This document shows, piece by piece, positions 39,834 to 49,726 of a stretch of 64,000 nt of DNA. Source of the stretch: Rouxiella badensis (lineage in GTDB: Bacteria > Pseudomonadota > Gammaproteobacteria > Enterobacterales > Enterobacteriaceae); NCBI RefSeq assembly GCF_002093665.1, contig NZ_MRWE01000016.1, forward strand, positions 47,598 to 111,597, in the 5' to 3' direction. The position numbers were made by a program, and so were the translations under genes. Below the pieces are notes generated by a model. That model saw only the letters and a program-made list of their open reading frames with translations. It searched no databases and was not told the origin of the DNA. Position 1 is the stretch's first letter. Each line of letters opens with the position of its first letter.

Positions 39834-39869
39834 AAAAACGGCGCACCAGAAGACTGCTGCGCCGTTTTT
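39834..39869. terminator. crp terminator (bidirectional)
   Basis: A 7-bp GC-rich stem (CGGCGCA / TGCGCCG) with a 12-base loop is bracketed by AAAAA and TTTTT. On the minus strand it terminates crp just before yhfK. Confidence 0.88.
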
Positions 39870-39876
39870 AAGGGGA

Positions 39877-40509
39877 TTAACGGGTGCCGTAAACGACAAT
39901 CGTTTTACCGTGTGCCGAGATCAGGCTCTGATCTTCAAGCATTTTAAGAATTCGACCGACAGTCTCGCGTGAACAACCGACGATCTGGCCAATTTCCTGA
40001 CGGGTGATCTTGATCTGCATGCCATCTGGATGGGTCATGGCGTCTGGTTGCTTGGCCAGATTCAGCAGAGTTTGCGCAATGCGTCCGGTTACGTCGAGGA
40101 AAGCCAGGTTACCGACTTTCTCCGAGGTAATCTGGAGTCGACTCGCCATCTGTGCAGACAGGCGCATCAGGATATCCGGGTTAACCTGGATCAGCTGACG
40201 AAACTTCTTGTAGGAAATCTCAGCGACTTCACAGGCAGTTTTTGCTCTTACCCACGCACTACGTTCCTGACCTTCTTCGAAGAGTCCCAGCTCACCGATG
40301 AAGTCACCTTGGTTAAGGTAGGAAAGTATCATCTCTTTGCCTTCTTCATCTTTAATCAGCACGGCAACCGAGCCTTTCACGATGTAGTAAAGCGTTTCGG
40401 CTTTTTCACCTTGGTGAATCAGCGTACTTTTAGAGGGGTACTTGTGTATATGACAATGAGACAGGAACCATTCGAGAGTAGGGTCTGTTTGTGGCTTGCC
40501 GAGAACCAT
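39877..40509 (-). CDS. crp: cAMP receptor protein (CRP/CAP)
   Basis: A 210-residue global regulator, 100% colinear with the E. coli protein as I remember it. The cAMP-binding beta-roll has [18 protein letters not shown] with the Arg and Ser contacting cAMP. The C-terminal helix-turn-helix is [20 protein letters not shown] with Arg180, Glu181 and Arg185 equivalents. It is divergent from yhfA across a 344-base regulatory region. Confidence 0.99.
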   Translation of the reverse strand: MVLGKPQTDPTLEWFLSHCHIHKYPSKSTLIHQGEKAETLYYIVKGSVAVLIKDEEGKEMILSYLNQGDFIGELGLFEEGQERSAWVRAKTACEVAEISYKKFRQLIQVNPDILMRLSAQMASRLQITSEKVGNLAFLDVTGRIAQTLLNLAKQPDAMTHPDGMQIKITRQEIGQIVGCSRETVGRILKMLEDQSLISAHGKTIVVYGTR

Positions 40510-40853
40510 TAGTTATTATCCTCTTTTTATCGCTGCCCAAAATCACAGGGCTCAAAATCCCTGTTCGGCGATTTTTTACTTCGCGCTCTTTTAGCATATG
40601 AACTGACCAGCAATGCTGCAAGCGGCTTGAGGCGTGAATTAGGCAGTAATTTGCCATAATCACCAAGGTTATCCTGTTAAACCCAAAAACCCCGGCCGCA
40701 ACTTGTTGGAAAGTTTCTTTCGCCTTGTTTGTAGCACAGCTTTGGTGACGTGTCTTGTGTTGTCTCGCTTCAGCATGATGCGGATCGAGTTCCATTGCCA
40801 GTTTCAGGGGTTAAGGGTAGTCTGTTTTGAAAATTATTACCGGAGAAAGGCAA
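40510..40853. promoter_or_regulatory. Divergent crp / yhfA regulatory region
   Basis: These 344 bases contain no gene. Read from the crp side, a stretch near 40725-40780 (AAGCGAGACA, then GCTGTGCTACAAAC) resembles the E. coli crp promoter segment (AAGCGAGACACC, GCTATGCTAAAAC) from memory. This suggests the crp start lies here, giving a leader of over 200 bases. yhfA has SD GGAGAAAGG. CRP autoregulatory sites could not be pinned by eye. Confidence 0.5.
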
Positions 40854-41264
40854 ATGCAAGCACGTGTAAAATGGGTCGAGGGATTAACGTTTCTTGGTGA
40901 GTCTTCTTCTGGCCATCAAATTCTGATGGACGGCAATGCGGGCGACAAATCACCGAGCCCGATGGAGATGCTGCTGATGTCAGCGGGTGGATGCAGCGCC
41001 ATCGACGTGGTGTCCATTCTGCAAAAAGGCCGCAACGACGTCGTCGGTTGTGAGGTCAAGCTGACCTCCGAACGCCGCGAAGAAGCGCCGCGCCTGTTTA
41101 CCACCATTAACCTGCACTTCATCGTGACCGGCAAGGGTCTGACGGATAAAGTGGTGGAGCGCGCTGTAACGCTGTCTGCCGAAAAATATTGCTCGGTTTC
41201 GCTGATGCTGGGCAAGGCAGCGACTATCACCCACAGCTTTGAAGTTATTGATTCAATAGAATAA
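40854..41264 (+). CDS. yhfA: OsmC-family protein YhfA
   Basis: A 136-residue OsmC/Ohr-fold protein, possibly a small-molecule peroxidase or redox protein. The two family cysteines are in SAGGCSAIDVV and SAEKYCSVSLML. ATG 40854 after GGAGAAAGG gives MQARVKWVEGLTFLGES, the E. coli N-terminus; an upstream in-frame ATT start is not needed. Substrate unknown. It is separated from prkB here by a three-gene cassette. Confidence 0.93.
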   Translation: MQARVKWVEGLTFLGESSSGHQILMDGNAGDKSPSPMEMLLMSAGGCSAIDVVSILQKGRNDVVGCEVKLTSERREEAPRLFTTINLHFIVTGKGLTDKVVERAVTLSAEKYCSVSLMLGKAATITHSFEVIDSIE

Positions 41265-41285
41265 GCTTGAGTGCTGTGCGGCACG

Positions 41286-42194
41286 TTACCAAGGGTAACG
41301 CTGACAGTGCAGCCGCAGCAGGTCTAAGAAACGCCGCGCCGTTAAGGTTAGCGGCGTTTTTTGTGAGTAAACCAGGCAGTATTGCGCCGCCGGCAGGCTG
41401 TCGACAGGCAGGCGGCAAAGCTTGTCTTCCATGAAGAACGGCGTCGCCATGGCGTTGCCGACCACCGACAGATAATCCCCGTTCAGCATCATCATCAGCC
41501 CGCTAATCAATGAGTCGGTACGGATAGGCGATTTCACCGCGTGGCAGCCGTTTTCCTCCAGCAGGGCAGCAAGCTGCTGGTAATAACCCATGTCCGTCTC
41601 GGGAAGCAGCCAGCTTGCCTCTCTCAATTCGCTTAACGACGTGGCCTGCGCCAGCGGATGCTGCCTGCGGGCGACGACGCAGAACGGCGCACTGAACAAG
41701 GGCTCGCACACCATGTCTTCGATGGGGAGTCCGACGCCCAGCGTGCCGATGGCGAAATCCAACCTTCCCTCACGCAATGAAGGCAGCAGGGTCGAGAGCT
41801 GCGACTCCTTGATATGCAATTTTGCCTGCGGATATTGCGCCGTGAACTCAGTGGCCAGCGCGGGAAAAATGGTCAGCGCCAGCAGCGACGAGAAGCCGAC
41901 CGCCACCGATCCCTGCGAGAATTGGTTGATTTGCTGTATTTCGTCGGCGGCGCGCTGCAGTTCTTCGAGAATAAACTGCATTCGCTGCGAGAAGGCGCGG
42001 CCGGTCTCGGTGAGCGTCATACCCTGCGTGCCGCGAACGATCAGCTGAGTATCGAGGATTTGTTCAAGCTCGCGCAGCGTTCTGCTGACGGCAGGCTGTG
42101 ACTGATTCATCGCACGCGCCGCCCCGCGAATGCTGCCGCTGCGGATAACTTGCTGAAAAACCTTTAGCTGTTGCAGCTTGGGCAAATATTTCAT
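41286..42194 (-). CDS. LysR-type regulator (AbgR-like)
   Basis: A 302-residue LysR family transcription factor: winged HTH at residues 1-65 (QLKVFQQVIRSGSIRGAARAM, NQSQPAVSRTLRELEQIL) and a periplasmic-binding-fold effector domain (about 95-300). Overall it resembles AbgR/TdcA-type regulators. It is divergent from an MFS transporter gene and an M20 amidohydrolase gene, which it very likely controls in response to their substrate. Confidence 0.88.
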   Translation of the reverse strand: MKYLPKLQQLKVFQQVIRSGSIRGAARAMNQSQPAVSRTLRELEQILDTQLIVRGTQGMTLTETGRAFSQRMQFILEELQRAADEIQQINQFSQGSVAVGFSSLLALTIFPALATEFTAQYPQAKLHIKESQLSTLLPSLREGRLDFAIGTLGVGLPIEDMVCEPLFSAPFCVVARRQHPLAQATSLSELREASWLLPETDMGYYQQLAALLEENGCHAVKSPIRTDSLISGLMMMLNGDYLSVVGNAMATPFFMEDKLCRLPVDSLPAAQYCLVYSQKTPLTLTARRFLDLLRLHCQRYPW

Positions 42195-42384
42195 CTCAGA
42201 CCCTATCAGTAAAAAGCATCACCCCTCAAAAAATTGCATCTTATGGCTCTGAAGTAAAGCTGCTAGGTTTTTAAGAAGTCGGTAACTGACTGTTAACTGG
42301 CATATAAAAATAAACAATTCAGCGCGTTATCTTTTTCTCAGGTCAGGGGTGGCTGCTGGGATATAACATTCGAGGATATCAGTT
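42195..42384. promoter_or_regulatory. Divergent lysR / MFS promoter region
   Basis: A 190-base AT-rich gap between the divergent regulator and transporter. LysR-type T-N11-A operators are expected; a GGTAACTGACTGTTAACTGG segment near 42281-42300 contains two GTAACTG/GTTAACTG half repeats that might be the site. The MFS gene has SD GAGGATATC. Confidence 0.35.
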
Positions 42385-43581
42385 ATGCAAAATCGTTCTT
42401 TAATGATTTTCTTACTGTTTTTGGGTTATGTTCTGGTCTACATCGATAAAACCGTGATTGGTTTTGCGCTGTTGCCGATAGGTCGCGAGTTCGATTTAGC
42501 CCCTCAGCAACTGGGCTATATCACCGGCATGTTTTTTCTGGCCTATTCGCTGTTTCAGATCCCCGCCGGTTGGCTCAACGACCGCTTCGGCTATAAAAAA
42601 GTCCTGGCCTGTTCACTGACGCTGTTGGGCGGCTTTGCGCTGTGCTTCGGGCTGTTGGGTTTTGGTCTGGGTCTGCTGATCACCTTCCGTTTTCTGGCCG
42701 GTATCGGGCATTCGGGTTATCCCAGCTCGTGCGCCAAGTCGGTTGTTGCTAACTTCAACGTCGAACAGCGTACTTTCGCGCAATCGATTCTCTTGTCTTC
42801 TGCCGGACTGGCGATGACGGTCGGTCCGCTGGTGGCCGTGTACTGTCTGGCGCACGTCGGCTGGCGCGGATCGTTCTCGACCCTGGGCCTGCTGGCCTTC
42901 GTGGTGGCCGCTTTCATCCTGTTTTGGGTACCATCGCCGCCGCGTGATTCGGCAACTTCGGCCGCCAACAAGACAGGGAGCTATCTCGCGTTGCTTAAAA
43001 ATCCTATTGTGCTGGTGCTGTTCGCCGTTAACTTTTGCATCAATATCCCGACCTACGGGCTCATGGCCTGGTTGCCGAAATATCTGGTGCAGCAGCGTGG
43101 TTTTTCGCTCGACGTCGCGGGGATAGTCGTTGCGGTAGGGGGGTTGGGTATCTGGATCTCCTCGCTCTCGACGGGCTGGCTGGTGGGGAAATTCATGCAG
43201 GGCCGCGAGCCGAAGGTCATCTTGTACAGCTCGCTGCTGAGCGGTGTCTGTATCTGGCTGGTCTACACCTCGAATTCGGTTTACACCGTTTGCCTGTTCT
43301 TGTTCTTCGGCAACATTTTCATGATGTCGTCCTTTGTCACCACCTTTACCCTGCCGATGAAACGCCTGCCGACCGAGGTTATGGGCGGGGCTATTGGGCT
43401 GCTTAACACCGGGGGGACGTTGGGGGGATTCGTCGCGCCCATCGCGATGGGCTATCTGATTACCCTGACCCATGGCTATGACTCGACCTTTATTTTTCTG
43501 ACGCTGGTGATGTGGGTCTCGGGCCTGCTGATGTTGCCTTTGCTGTCTAAATCTCGTTTTGCTGCGCGTGATGCAGCCTAG
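42385..43581 (+). CDS. MFS transporter, probable amino-acyl/acid substrate uptake
   Basis: A 398-residue major facilitator protein with about 12 hydrophobic segments. The loop 2-3 motif is GWLNDRFGYKKVL (a G-x3-D-R-x-G-x-R/K variant) and IDKTVIGFALLPIGREF in TM1-2 resembles the anion:cation symporter (ACS/phthalate) subfamily. It is followed after 30 bases by an M20 hydrolase gene. The simplest reading is import of an N-acylated or amide-conjugated compound that the hydrolase then cleaves; the substrate is not known. Confidence 0.87.
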   Translation: MQNRSLMIFLLFLGYVLVYIDKTVIGFALLPIGREFDLAPQQLGYITGMFFLAYSLFQIPAGWLNDRFGYKKVLACSLTLLGGFALCFGLLGFGLGLLITFRFLAGIGHSGYPSSCAKSVVANFNVEQRTFAQSILLSSAGLAMTVGPLVAVYCLAHVGWRGSFSTLGLLAFVVAAFILFWVPSPPRDSATSAANKTGSYLALLKNPIVLVLFAVNFCINIPTYGLMAWLPKYLVQQRGFSLDVAGIVVAVGGLGIWISSLSTGWLVGKFMQGREPKVILYSSLLSGVCIWLVYTSNSVYTVCLFLFFGNIFMMSSFVTTFTLPMKRLPTEVMGGAIGLLNTGGTLGGFVAPIAMGYLITLTHGYDSTFIFLTLVMWVSGLLMLPLLSKSRFAARDAA

Positions 43582-43611
43582 TGAACTGCCCCCATTTTGA
43601 GGAAGCCAATA

Positions 43612-44793
43612 ATGACGATTAATTTTGAAGCATTAGTGAGTGAAGTTAACGCAGATGTGGTGCGCTGGCGTCGACATATTCACGCCAATCCTGAGCTGTC
43701 CTTTCAGGAGGCGAAAACCGCCGACTATATTGCCGAGCAGCTGTCGGCGATCCCCGGCCTGACTTTGACACGCCTGACGCCAAACAGCGTCATTGCCGAG
43801 CTGACTGGCGACAGGTCGGGTCCAATTTACGCGCTGCGTGCAGACATCGACGCACTGCCTATTCAGGAGGAGAGCGACGAGCCGTTCCGTTCAACCAATC
43901 CCGGCGTTATGCATGCGTGCGGTCATGACGCTCACGCGGCCATGCTGTTGGGCGCGGCTAAGGTTCTGGCGCAGTGCAAATCCTCGCTCAAAGGTCGCGT
44001 GCGATTTATCTTCCAACATGCGGAAGAAGCGCCTCCGGGCGGCGCTCAGGAGCTGGTCAAACTGGGCGTGCTCGACGGTGTGAGTATGATTTTCGGCCTG
44101 CATGTTCTGCCTAACTTCGCCACCGGCAAGGTGATTCTGAAAGAGGGCGTGTTCAGCGGTTCGAGCGATAATTTTGACATCATCCTCAAGGGGCGCGGGG
44201 GTCATGGCTCAATGCCACACATGTGTATTGATCCTGTGACCGTCGGTGCGGAAGTGGTTACAGCAATGCAGCAGATTGTGGCGCGCAAGCTTAATCCGCA
44301 GCATGCCCCGGTACTGACCGTTGCCGTCTTCCAGGCCGGTGAGGTGTATAACGTTATCCCTGATACGGCAAGGTTGGCGGGTACGCTGCGTACCCACAAT
44401 GCCGAAGTCCGCGAGCGGGTTCCGCAGCTGGTCGAGCAGACGGTGATGGGCATTGCTCAGGCGCACGGTGCTCAGGCTGAGGTGAAATGGACTCGCGGCT
44501 ATGCGATTGGCAACAACCATGCCGATGCTTGTGCGATTGCGCGTCGCGTGGTGGCGCGTGAAAGGGGAGCAGAGGAATTGATTGAGCTGTCAGAGCCTAT
44601 TTACGGCAGCGAGGACTTCTCGTCTTATCAGGAGAAAATCCCGGGCTGCTTCCTGTTTATCGGCAGCGGTAATGAAAGTATTGGCGCTACCCACGGTGTC
44701 CACCATCCGCGCTTCAAGCTGGATGAAGACGCGCTGGCGATCGGCGTTCAGTTGCACGTCGGGTTTATTCGTGACCTGCTGATCGCCGAGTAA
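43612..44793 (+). CDS. M20 family metallo-amidohydrolase (hippurate hydrolase/AbgB-like)
   Basis: A 393-residue cytoplasmic M20D peptidase/amidohydrolase. Metal-binding motifs: [17 protein letters not shown] (about 100-116), [17 protein letters not shown] with the catalytic Glu pair, [10 protein letters not shown], and the lid-domain [10 protein letters not shown]. The ATG 43612 follows TGAGGAAG. Such enzymes split N-acyl amino acids, hippurate or aminobenzoyl-glutamate. It is the second gene of the MFS operon. Confidence 0.9.
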   Translation: MTINFEALVSEVNADVVRWRRHIHANPELSFQEAKTADYIAEQLSAIPGLTLTRLTPNSVIAELTGDRSGPIYALRADIDALPIQEESDEPFRSTNPGVMHACGHDAHAAMLLGAAKVLAQCKSSLKGRVRFIFQHAEEAPPGGAQELVKLGVLDGVSMIFGLHVLPNFATGKVILKEGVFSGSSDNFDIILKGRGGHGSMPHMCIDPVTVGAEVVTAMQQIVARKLNPQHAPVLTVAVFQAGEVYNVIPDTARLAGTLRTHNAEVRERVPQLVEQTVMGIAQAHGAQAEVKWTRGYAIGNNHADACAIARRVVARERGAEELIELSEPIYGSEDFSSYQEKIPGCFLFIGSGNESIGATHGVHHPRFKLDEDALAIGVQLHVGFIRDLLIAE

Positions 44794-44810
44794 ACCACCG
44801 TGGGTTTAAC

Positions 44811-44845
44811 GGCAGACGGTTCTCCCGCCGTCTGCCTATTCGATT
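44811..44845. terminator. Terminator of the MFS-M20 operon / prkB
   Basis: A perfect 9-bp stem (GGCAGACGG / CCGTCTGCC) with an 8-base loop and a TATTCGATTTTC tail lies 18 bases beyond the amidohydrolase stop. Its right arm touches the prkB stop codon. Confidence 0.7.
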
Positions 44846-45705
44846 TTCTTGCCTTCCATCAGCCGCTGCACCAGCGGTCCCATAATCAGCTCCATGGCCA
44901 GCCCCATCTTGCCGCCGGGAACCACCAGCGTATTAATGTGCGAGATAAAGGAGCCTTGCAGCATCGCCAGCAGATACGGGTAGTCAATCTGGTCCAGCCC
45001 CTGGAAATGAATCACCACGAAGCTCTCGTCGAGTGACGGAATGGCTTTCGCGGCAAAGGGGTTCGAGGTGTCGATGGTCGGCACGCGCTGGAAGTTGATA
45101 TGGGTTCGGGAAAACTGCGGCGTAATGTAATTGATGTAGTCGTCCATCGATCTGACCACTGAGTCCATAACCGCCTCGCGCGAATGCCCGCGCTCGCCGG
45201 TGTCGCGCACCAGTTTCTGGATCCACTCAAGGTTGACGATAGGCACCACGCCGACCAGCAGATCAACGTGTTTCGCGACATCAACCTGATGAGTGACTAC
45301 GCCGCCGTGCAGGCCCTCGTAGAACAGGATGTCGGTTGGCTCGGGCAGCGCCTGCCAGGGAGTGAAAGTGCCGGGCACCTGGTTATAAGGCACCGCTTCA
45401 TCATAAGTATGCAGATATTTGCGCGAACGGCCGGTACCGGTTTTACCGTATTCAATGAAGCTCTGCTCAAGCAGCGTGAAGTCGTTGGCTTCGGGGCCAA
45501 AGTAGCTAATGTGTCGGCCCAGGTCGCGCGCCTTACGGATGGCAGCGTCCATTTCAGGGCGTGTGAAATGATGAAAGCTGTCGCCTTCAAGAGCGGCAGC
45601 GTGCAGGCCAAGCTGTTGAAAAATCTTTCGAAAAGCGACGCTGGTGGTTGTGGTTCCGGCGCCGCTTGAGCCAGTTACGGCAATAACAGGGTGTTTAGCT
45701 GACAT
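44836..45705 (-). CDS. prkB: Phosphoribulokinase-family protein PrkB
   Basis: A 289-residue P-loop kinase, same length as E. coli PrkB. The N-terminus MSAKHPVIAVTGSSGAGTTTTS holds the Walker A, EGDSFHHFTRPEMD the substrate loop, and ILFYEGLHGGVV the Walker B-like strand. The organism shows no Calvin cycle genes here, and the role of enterobacterial PrkB is not settled. ATG 45705 follows AAGGGA. Confidence 0.93.
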   Translation of the reverse strand: MSAKHPVIAVTGSSGAGTTTTSVAFRKIFQQLGLHAAALEGDSFHHFTRPEMDAAIRKARDLGRHISYFGPEANDFTLLEQSFIEYGKTGTGRSRKYLHTYDEAVPYNQVPGTFTPWQALPEPTDILFYEGLHGGVVTHQVDVAKHVDLLVGVVPIVNLEWIQKLVRDTGERGHSREAVMDSVVRSMDDYINYITPQFSRTHINFQRVPTIDTSNPFAAKAIPSLDESFVVIHFQGLDQIDYPYLLAMLQGSFISHINTLVVPGGKMGLAMELIMGPLVQRLMEGKKIE

Positions 45706-45814
45706 GGTAATCCCTTCATCTTTCAAATTGCAGTCAACGCATCTGCACCAGGAATCTATTGGGGAAGCCTAATACGCATAATTAAGCTTATTGTTACCAT
45801 ATCTATTCGCTAAT

Positions 45815-46042
45815 TTATACGTCACCGGCGCGAAACTGTCCGCGTGGCATAATATTCAGCGTTTCATGCAGTTCAGACCATACCAGCACCACGTCGCCGC
45901 TTTTTAGCTGACGGCGTACGTCTTCCACTTTTTGCTCAAGCGTACGCTCTTGTTCGCCATAGTCGGTGCCTTCGCGCAGTACAAAACCTTCAATTACGCT
46001 ATCCAGCGTTTCCGGGGCTAACTCTTTCCAGGGGATCATCAT
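45815..46042 (-). CDS. yheU: YheU family protein (UPF0270)
   Basis: A 75-residue acidic cytoplasmic protein of unknown function. It has the invariant family core [20 protein letters not shown] and [19 protein letters not shown]. It begins [13 protein letters not shown] against MLIPWQDLSPETL in E. coli. It lies 7 bases downstream of yheT and upstream of prkB on the same strand. Confidence 0.95.
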   Translation of the reverse strand: MMIPWKELAPETLDSVIEGFVLREGTDYGEQERTLEQKVEDVRRQLKSGDVVLVWSELHETLNIMPRGQFRAGDV

Positions 46043-46049
46043 CTTAGGT

Positions 46050-47045
46050 TTATCTTTTCTCAGTCTGTGATTCGGGGATCAGCCGCGGCGCTATCCAGTC
46101 GGGAATGCGTTTTTCCAGCCACATTACTGGATTCAGCCAACTGCCGGTAACGAAACCGACGTGACCGCCGTGTTCGGTGAGCTGATATTCTACCCCAGGC
46201 GGTAGATCCTGTGCGTTCGGAATCACCGCATCCGTCATGAACGGGTCGTCCTTCGCGTGAATGATCAGCAGCGGCACTTTGACCCTCGGCAGCCGCGGCA
46301 TTCCGCTACAGCGTCGATAATAGTCTAGCGCGTTTTGGAAACCGTGGGCGCGCGAGGTAATGGCGTCGTCGAACTCGCGGATACGCCGCATCGATTTTAG
46401 TTGCTCGAGCGTCACCGGCAGCGTGCCCGGATATTTAATCAGCTTGCGTCGGGCGTTGGCCTTGAGCTGGTCCAGCAGGTAGCGCTGATAAAAGCGTGAC
46501 GAGCCTTTCTCGAGGCGATAGGCGCAGGGTTCGAGCATCAGTGGCGCAGAGACGATGACCGCCGCCTGTAAACGGCAGTTCTCGCCCTCCTCGCCAAGAT
46601 AACAGGCCAGCATATTGCCGCCCAGCGAAAAACCGACGGCGGCGGTTGGGGCATCACCGTAGGTCTCGCTCAACCAGTTAAGGAAGAAGCGGGCGTCTTC
46701 CGTTTCACCGGAATGATAGATGCGCTTAAGTCGATTAGGTTCTCCGCTACAGCCGCGAAAATGCATCACCACACCGAGGCCGCCTTTGTTTTTCCACGCC
46801 GCTAATAGCCCGTGGGCATAGGGGCTGCTAAAGCCGCCTTCAAGCCCGTGAAACAGCACCATACGCGGCTTGTGGCGGGCAGACTGCGGGTCTTCACTCC
46901 AGGCCAAATCGATAAAGTCGCCGTCGGGTAAATCGAGCCGTTGCCACACCGGTTTGAGTTTGACGCGCCGCCTGAACAAACGCGGCAGCAAGGTTTGCAA
47001 GTGCGGATTGCTAGCGCCGCGCAGGGGAAGAAAATGATGAGCCAT
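46050..47045 (-). CDS. yheT: YheT alpha/beta hydrolase
   Basis: A 331-residue serine hydrolase-like protein. It opens [20 protein letters not shown]. The nucleophile elbow is VGFSLGGNM (about residue 140), the acid is in [10 protein letters not shown] and the catalytic His in EHGGHVGFV. It is carboxylesterase-like; its physiological substrate is unknown. It is co-directional with yheU and prkB. In E. coli yheS is directly upstream, but here 4.4 kb (exporter and tau operon) intervene. Confidence 0.94.
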   Translation of the reverse strand: MAHHFLPLRGASNPHLQTLLPRLFRRRVKLKPVWQRLDLPDGDFIDLAWSEDPQSARHKPRMVLFHGLEGGFSSPYAHGLLAAWKNKGGLGVVMHFRGCSGEPNRLKRIYHSGETEDARFFLNWLSETYGDAPTAAVGFSLGGNMLACYLGEEGENCRLQAAVIVSAPLMLEPCAYRLEKGSSRFYQRYLLDQLKANARRKLIKYPGTLPVTLEQLKSMRRIREFDDAITSRAHGFQNALDYYRRCSGMPRLPRVKVPLLIIHAKDDPFMTDAVIPNAQDLPPGVEYQLTEHGGHVGFVTGSWLNPVMWLEKRIPDWIAPRLIPESQTEKR

Positions 47046-47148
47046 ATTTTCTGAAAAAAATCCTGTTCAGTAAGCTTGTACTACCAATAGCACACTGATA
47101 GCTTCACTGCTAATCGCACAATAGTTGGAGGTGAGGAGCACCTGTTAA

Positions 47149-47751
47149 ATGGAACTTAGTTTATTTCTTTCGATGCTTGGATTTTTATGGGTAGCGGCAA
47201 TTACGCCCGGCCCAAATAATATGTTGTTAACGACCTCGGGTGCGAACTTTGGTTTTATGCGTTCACTCCTGCTGATGATAGGCATCATGTTGGGCATGCA
47301 GAGCATTCTGCTGCTGGTTGCCTTCGGCGTTGGCGGGTTAATCCTGATTTATCCTACCCTACACACGGTATTAAAGGTTCTCGGTAGCCTTTATCTGCTG
47401 TGGCTGGCGTGGAAGATTGGCACCTCAGCCTATGAGACACTCGAAACTGACGCCCCGCCACCCAAGCCTATTCGTCTGTATCAGGGATGGCTGCTTCAGT
47501 TCCTGAATCCCAAGGCCTGGCTGATGGGACTCGGGGCGGTTGCCAGCTTCAGCCTCGCCGGAGCGGCCTACAACCACTCTATTGCGGCTATCAGCTTGGG
47601 TATGTTCCTGGTCAATCTGGTTTCAGGCATTATCTGGCTGGGTTTCGGCACCGTGATCGGTCGACTGCTGCACAGCCGCCGAGCGTGGTACACCTTCAAC
47701 ATCGCCATGGGGCTGCTCACTGCCGCCTGCGTGTTGTTGATTTGGCGATAA
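47149..47751 (+). CDS. LysE/RhtB family amino-acid exporter (EamB-like)
   Basis: A 200-residue membrane protein with about six hydrophobic segments and the family motif AITPGPNNMLLTTSGANFGF near the N-terminus. QFLNPKAWLMGLGA in the middle is diagnostic for LysE/RhtB. It most resembles the EamB/YfiK (cysteine and O-acetylserine export) branch, but the substrate cannot be fixed by sequence reading. It stands alone with its own terminator. Confidence 0.85.
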   Translation: MELSLFLSMLGFLWVAAITPGPNNMLLTTSGANFGFMRSLLLMIGIMLGMQSILLLVAFGVGGLILIYPTLHTVLKVLGSLYLLWLAWKIGTSAYETLETDAPPPKPIRLYQGWLLQFLNPKAWLMGLGAVASFSLAGAAYNHSIAAISLGMFLVNLVSGIIWLGFGTVIGRLLHSRRAWYTFNIAMGLLTAACVLLIWR

Positions 47752-47773
47752 TTATCGACCCGGCTCGATAAAT

Positions 47774-47804
47774 AACGGTCATCCGCGAGGGTGGCCGTTT
47801 TGCT
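47774..47804 (+). terminator. Terminator after the LysE-type exporter
   Basis: An 11-bp stem with two G-U pairs (AACGGTCATCC / GGGTGGCCGTT) and a GCGA tetraloop is followed by TTTTGCTTTTG. Confidence 0.75.
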
Positions 47805-47835
47805 TTTGTATCCCACCGTGCCTGCGTTATAAATC

Positions 47836-47878
47836 CCATATATTCCTTTTGGTTATTAAAGGTAATTTTTAATTACTT
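47836..47878 (+). promoter_or_regulatory. Possible CysB/Cbl-type site and inverted repeat upstream of tauA
   Basis: TATATTCCTTTTGGTTATT (47837-47855) resembles CysB/Cbl-type binding sequences (TTATTCC-N-TT...TTAT) and is followed by an AT-rich imperfect palindrome (AAGGTAAT / ATTACTTT, 47857-47877). tau genes are Cbl-activated under sulfate starvation in E. coli. This is pattern resemblance only. Confidence 0.35.
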
Positions 47879-47958
47879 TAAATGCTTCCTGCGCTCAGCT
47901 AAAAATTCTCTACAAACCCGAATAAAAACGACTCATCACTCTTGTGGAGCATTTATCG

Positions 47959-48948
47959 ATGGCAAACCGTTCAATTTTGCGTGGCGCAGCACTGCTGCTG
48001 TCACTGACCGCACTCAGCGCACACGCGGTAGACGTCACCGTGGCCTATCAGACCTCCGCCGAACCGGCCAAGGTGGCGCAGGCCGAGAACACCTTTGCGA
48101 AAGAATCCGGTGCCAAGGTGGACTGGCGTAAATTTGACAGCGGTTCAAGCGTACTGCGCGCGCTGGCCTCGGGCGATGTGCAGATCGGGAATATCGGCTC
48201 CAGCCCGCTCGCCGTTGCCGCCAGCCAGAAACTGCCTATCGAAGCCTTCCTGCTGGCCTCGGAGTTAGGCAGCTCTGAAGCCTTCGTGGTGAAGAAAAGC
48301 ATCAACAGCCCACAGGACTTGATAGGCAAACGCATCGCCGTACCGTTCATCTCCACGACGCACTACAGCCTGCTGGCTGCGCTGAAACACTGGGGCATCG
48401 ATCCTAAGAAAGTTACCATCGTTAATCTACAGCCACCGGCCATTGCCGCCGCCTGGGCTCGCGGAGACATCGACGGCGCCTATGTCTGGGCACCGGCGGT
48501 GAACGAATTGGAAAAAACCGGCAAGGTGTTGACCGACTCCTCTCAGGTGGGCAAATGGGGTTCGCCGACGCTTGACGTTTGGGTGGTCCGTAAAGACTTC
48601 GCCCAGGCGCATCCTGAAGTGGTCACCGCTTTTGCCCGTGCCGCACTGGGCGCACAGAAATCTTATCTGCAAAACCCTGACCAGTGGCTGAAGGACACCT
48701 CGAATCTGAACACGCTGTCGCGCCTGAGCGGGGTACCGGATGACCAAATTGCCGAGCTGGTAAAAGGTAACCGTTATCTGCCGGTCAGCGAGCAGGTGAC
48801 GCAATTGGGTCAGCCGGTCGATAAAGCCATCAAAGATACGGCCAGCTTCCTGAAAGAACAGGGCAAAGTGGACCAGGTAGACGCCGACTACAGCAGCTAC
48901 GTGACCAACAAGTTTGTTAAGGCCGTTCAGGCCAGCCCGCAGTCCTAA
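47959..48948 (+). CDS. tauA: Taurine ABC transporter substrate-binding protein
   Basis: A 329-residue periplasmic binding protein. The signal peptide (about 1-23, [20 protein letters not shown], then AHA) is followed by [19 protein letters not shown] and the TauA-type ligand fold ([22 protein letters not shown]). ATG 47959 is preferred over a GTG 15 bases upstream as it starts the signal peptide. First gene of tauABCD. Confidence 0.94.
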   Translation: MANRSILRGAALLLSLTALSAHAVDVTVAYQTSAEPAKVAQAENTFAKESGAKVDWRKFDSGSSVLRALASGDVQIGNIGSSPLAVAASQKLPIEAFLLASELGSSEAFVVKKSINSPQDLIGKRIAVPFISTTHYSLLAALKHWGIDPKKVTIVNLQPPAIAAAWARGDIDGAYVWAPAVNELEKTGKVLTDSSQVGKWGSPTLDVWVVRKDFAQAHPEVVTAFARAALGAQKSYLQNPDQWLKDTSNLNTLSRLSGVPDDQIAELVKGNRYLPVSEQVTQLGQPVDKAIKDTASFLKEQGKVDQVDADYSSYVTNKFVKAVQASPQS

Positions 48949-48958
48949 GGAGAAAGAC

Positions 48959-49726
48959 ATGCTTCAGGTTTCTCAACTTTCCGCCGAGTATCAGGGTAAT
49001 CCGGTACTGCATGATATTTCCCTGCAGATAGATGCCGGGCAGCTGGTGGTGGTGCTAGGGCCGTCGGGCTGTGGCAAAACCACGCTGCTCAATCTGATTG
49101 CCGGATTTACCGCGCCGAGCGGTGGGTCGATAAGCCTGGACGGTTTGCCGGTTAACGCACCCGGTGCGGAGCGCGGCGTGGTCTTCCAACACGAGGGGCT
49201 GCTGCCGTGGCGTGACGTACAAAGTAACGTCGAGTTTGGCCTGCAGCTCGCCGGCGTCGATAAACACCAGCGTCGGCAGACGGCGGAACGGATGCTCGCC
49301 AAGGTTGGACTCTCGGGGTATGAGAATCACAAACTGTGGCAGCTTTCCGGCGGTATGCGTCAGCGCGTGGGCATTGCCCGTGCACTGGCTGCCGATCCTC
49401 GCCTGCTGCTGCTCGACGAGCCCTTCGGCGCGCTCGACGCCTTTACCCGCGAACAGATGCAGGAGCTGTTGCTCAAGATCTGGCGCGATAGCGGCAAACA
49501 AATCTTCCTGATTACCCACGACATTGAGGAAGCGATATTCCTCGCCAGTGAACTGCTGCTGCTCTCTCCGGGGCCGGGTAGAGTACTGGAACGCATCTCG
49601 CTGGACTTCGGACAGCGCTACGCCGACGGTGAATCATGCCGTAGCATCAAGTCATCGCCGGAATTCATTCAACGGCGCGAGTACGTGCTCAGCCAGGTAT
49701 TTGAACATCGTGGAGGCCTGCTATGA
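48959..49726 (+). CDS. tauB: Taurine ABC transporter ATP-binding protein
   Basis: A 255-residue ABC ATPase. Walker A is [14 protein letters not shown]-loop FQHEGLLPW, signature [15 protein letters not shown], Walker [13 protein letters not shown], and H-switch [12 protein letters not shown] 48959 follows AAGGAGAAAG. It overlaps tauC by 4 bases, indicating coupled translation of transporter components. Confidence 0.96.
   Translation: MLQVSQLSAEYQGNPVLHDISLQIDAGQLVVVLGPSGCGKTTLLNLIAGFTAPSGGSISLDGLPVNAPGAERGVVFQHEGLLPWRDVQSNVEFGLQLAGVDKHQRRQTAERMLAKVGLSGYENHKLWQLSGGMRQRVGIARALAADPRLLLLDEPFGALDAFTREQMQELLLKIWRDSGKQIFLITHDIEEAIFLASELLLLSPGPGRVLERISLDFGQRYADGESCRSIKSSPEFIQRREYVLSQVFEHRGGLL

Noticed and set aside
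42613..43473. Open frame of 286 codons opposite the MFS gene
   Set aside because: Reads as repetitive Gln/Arg/Gly sequence and is antisense to a clear 12-helix transporter.
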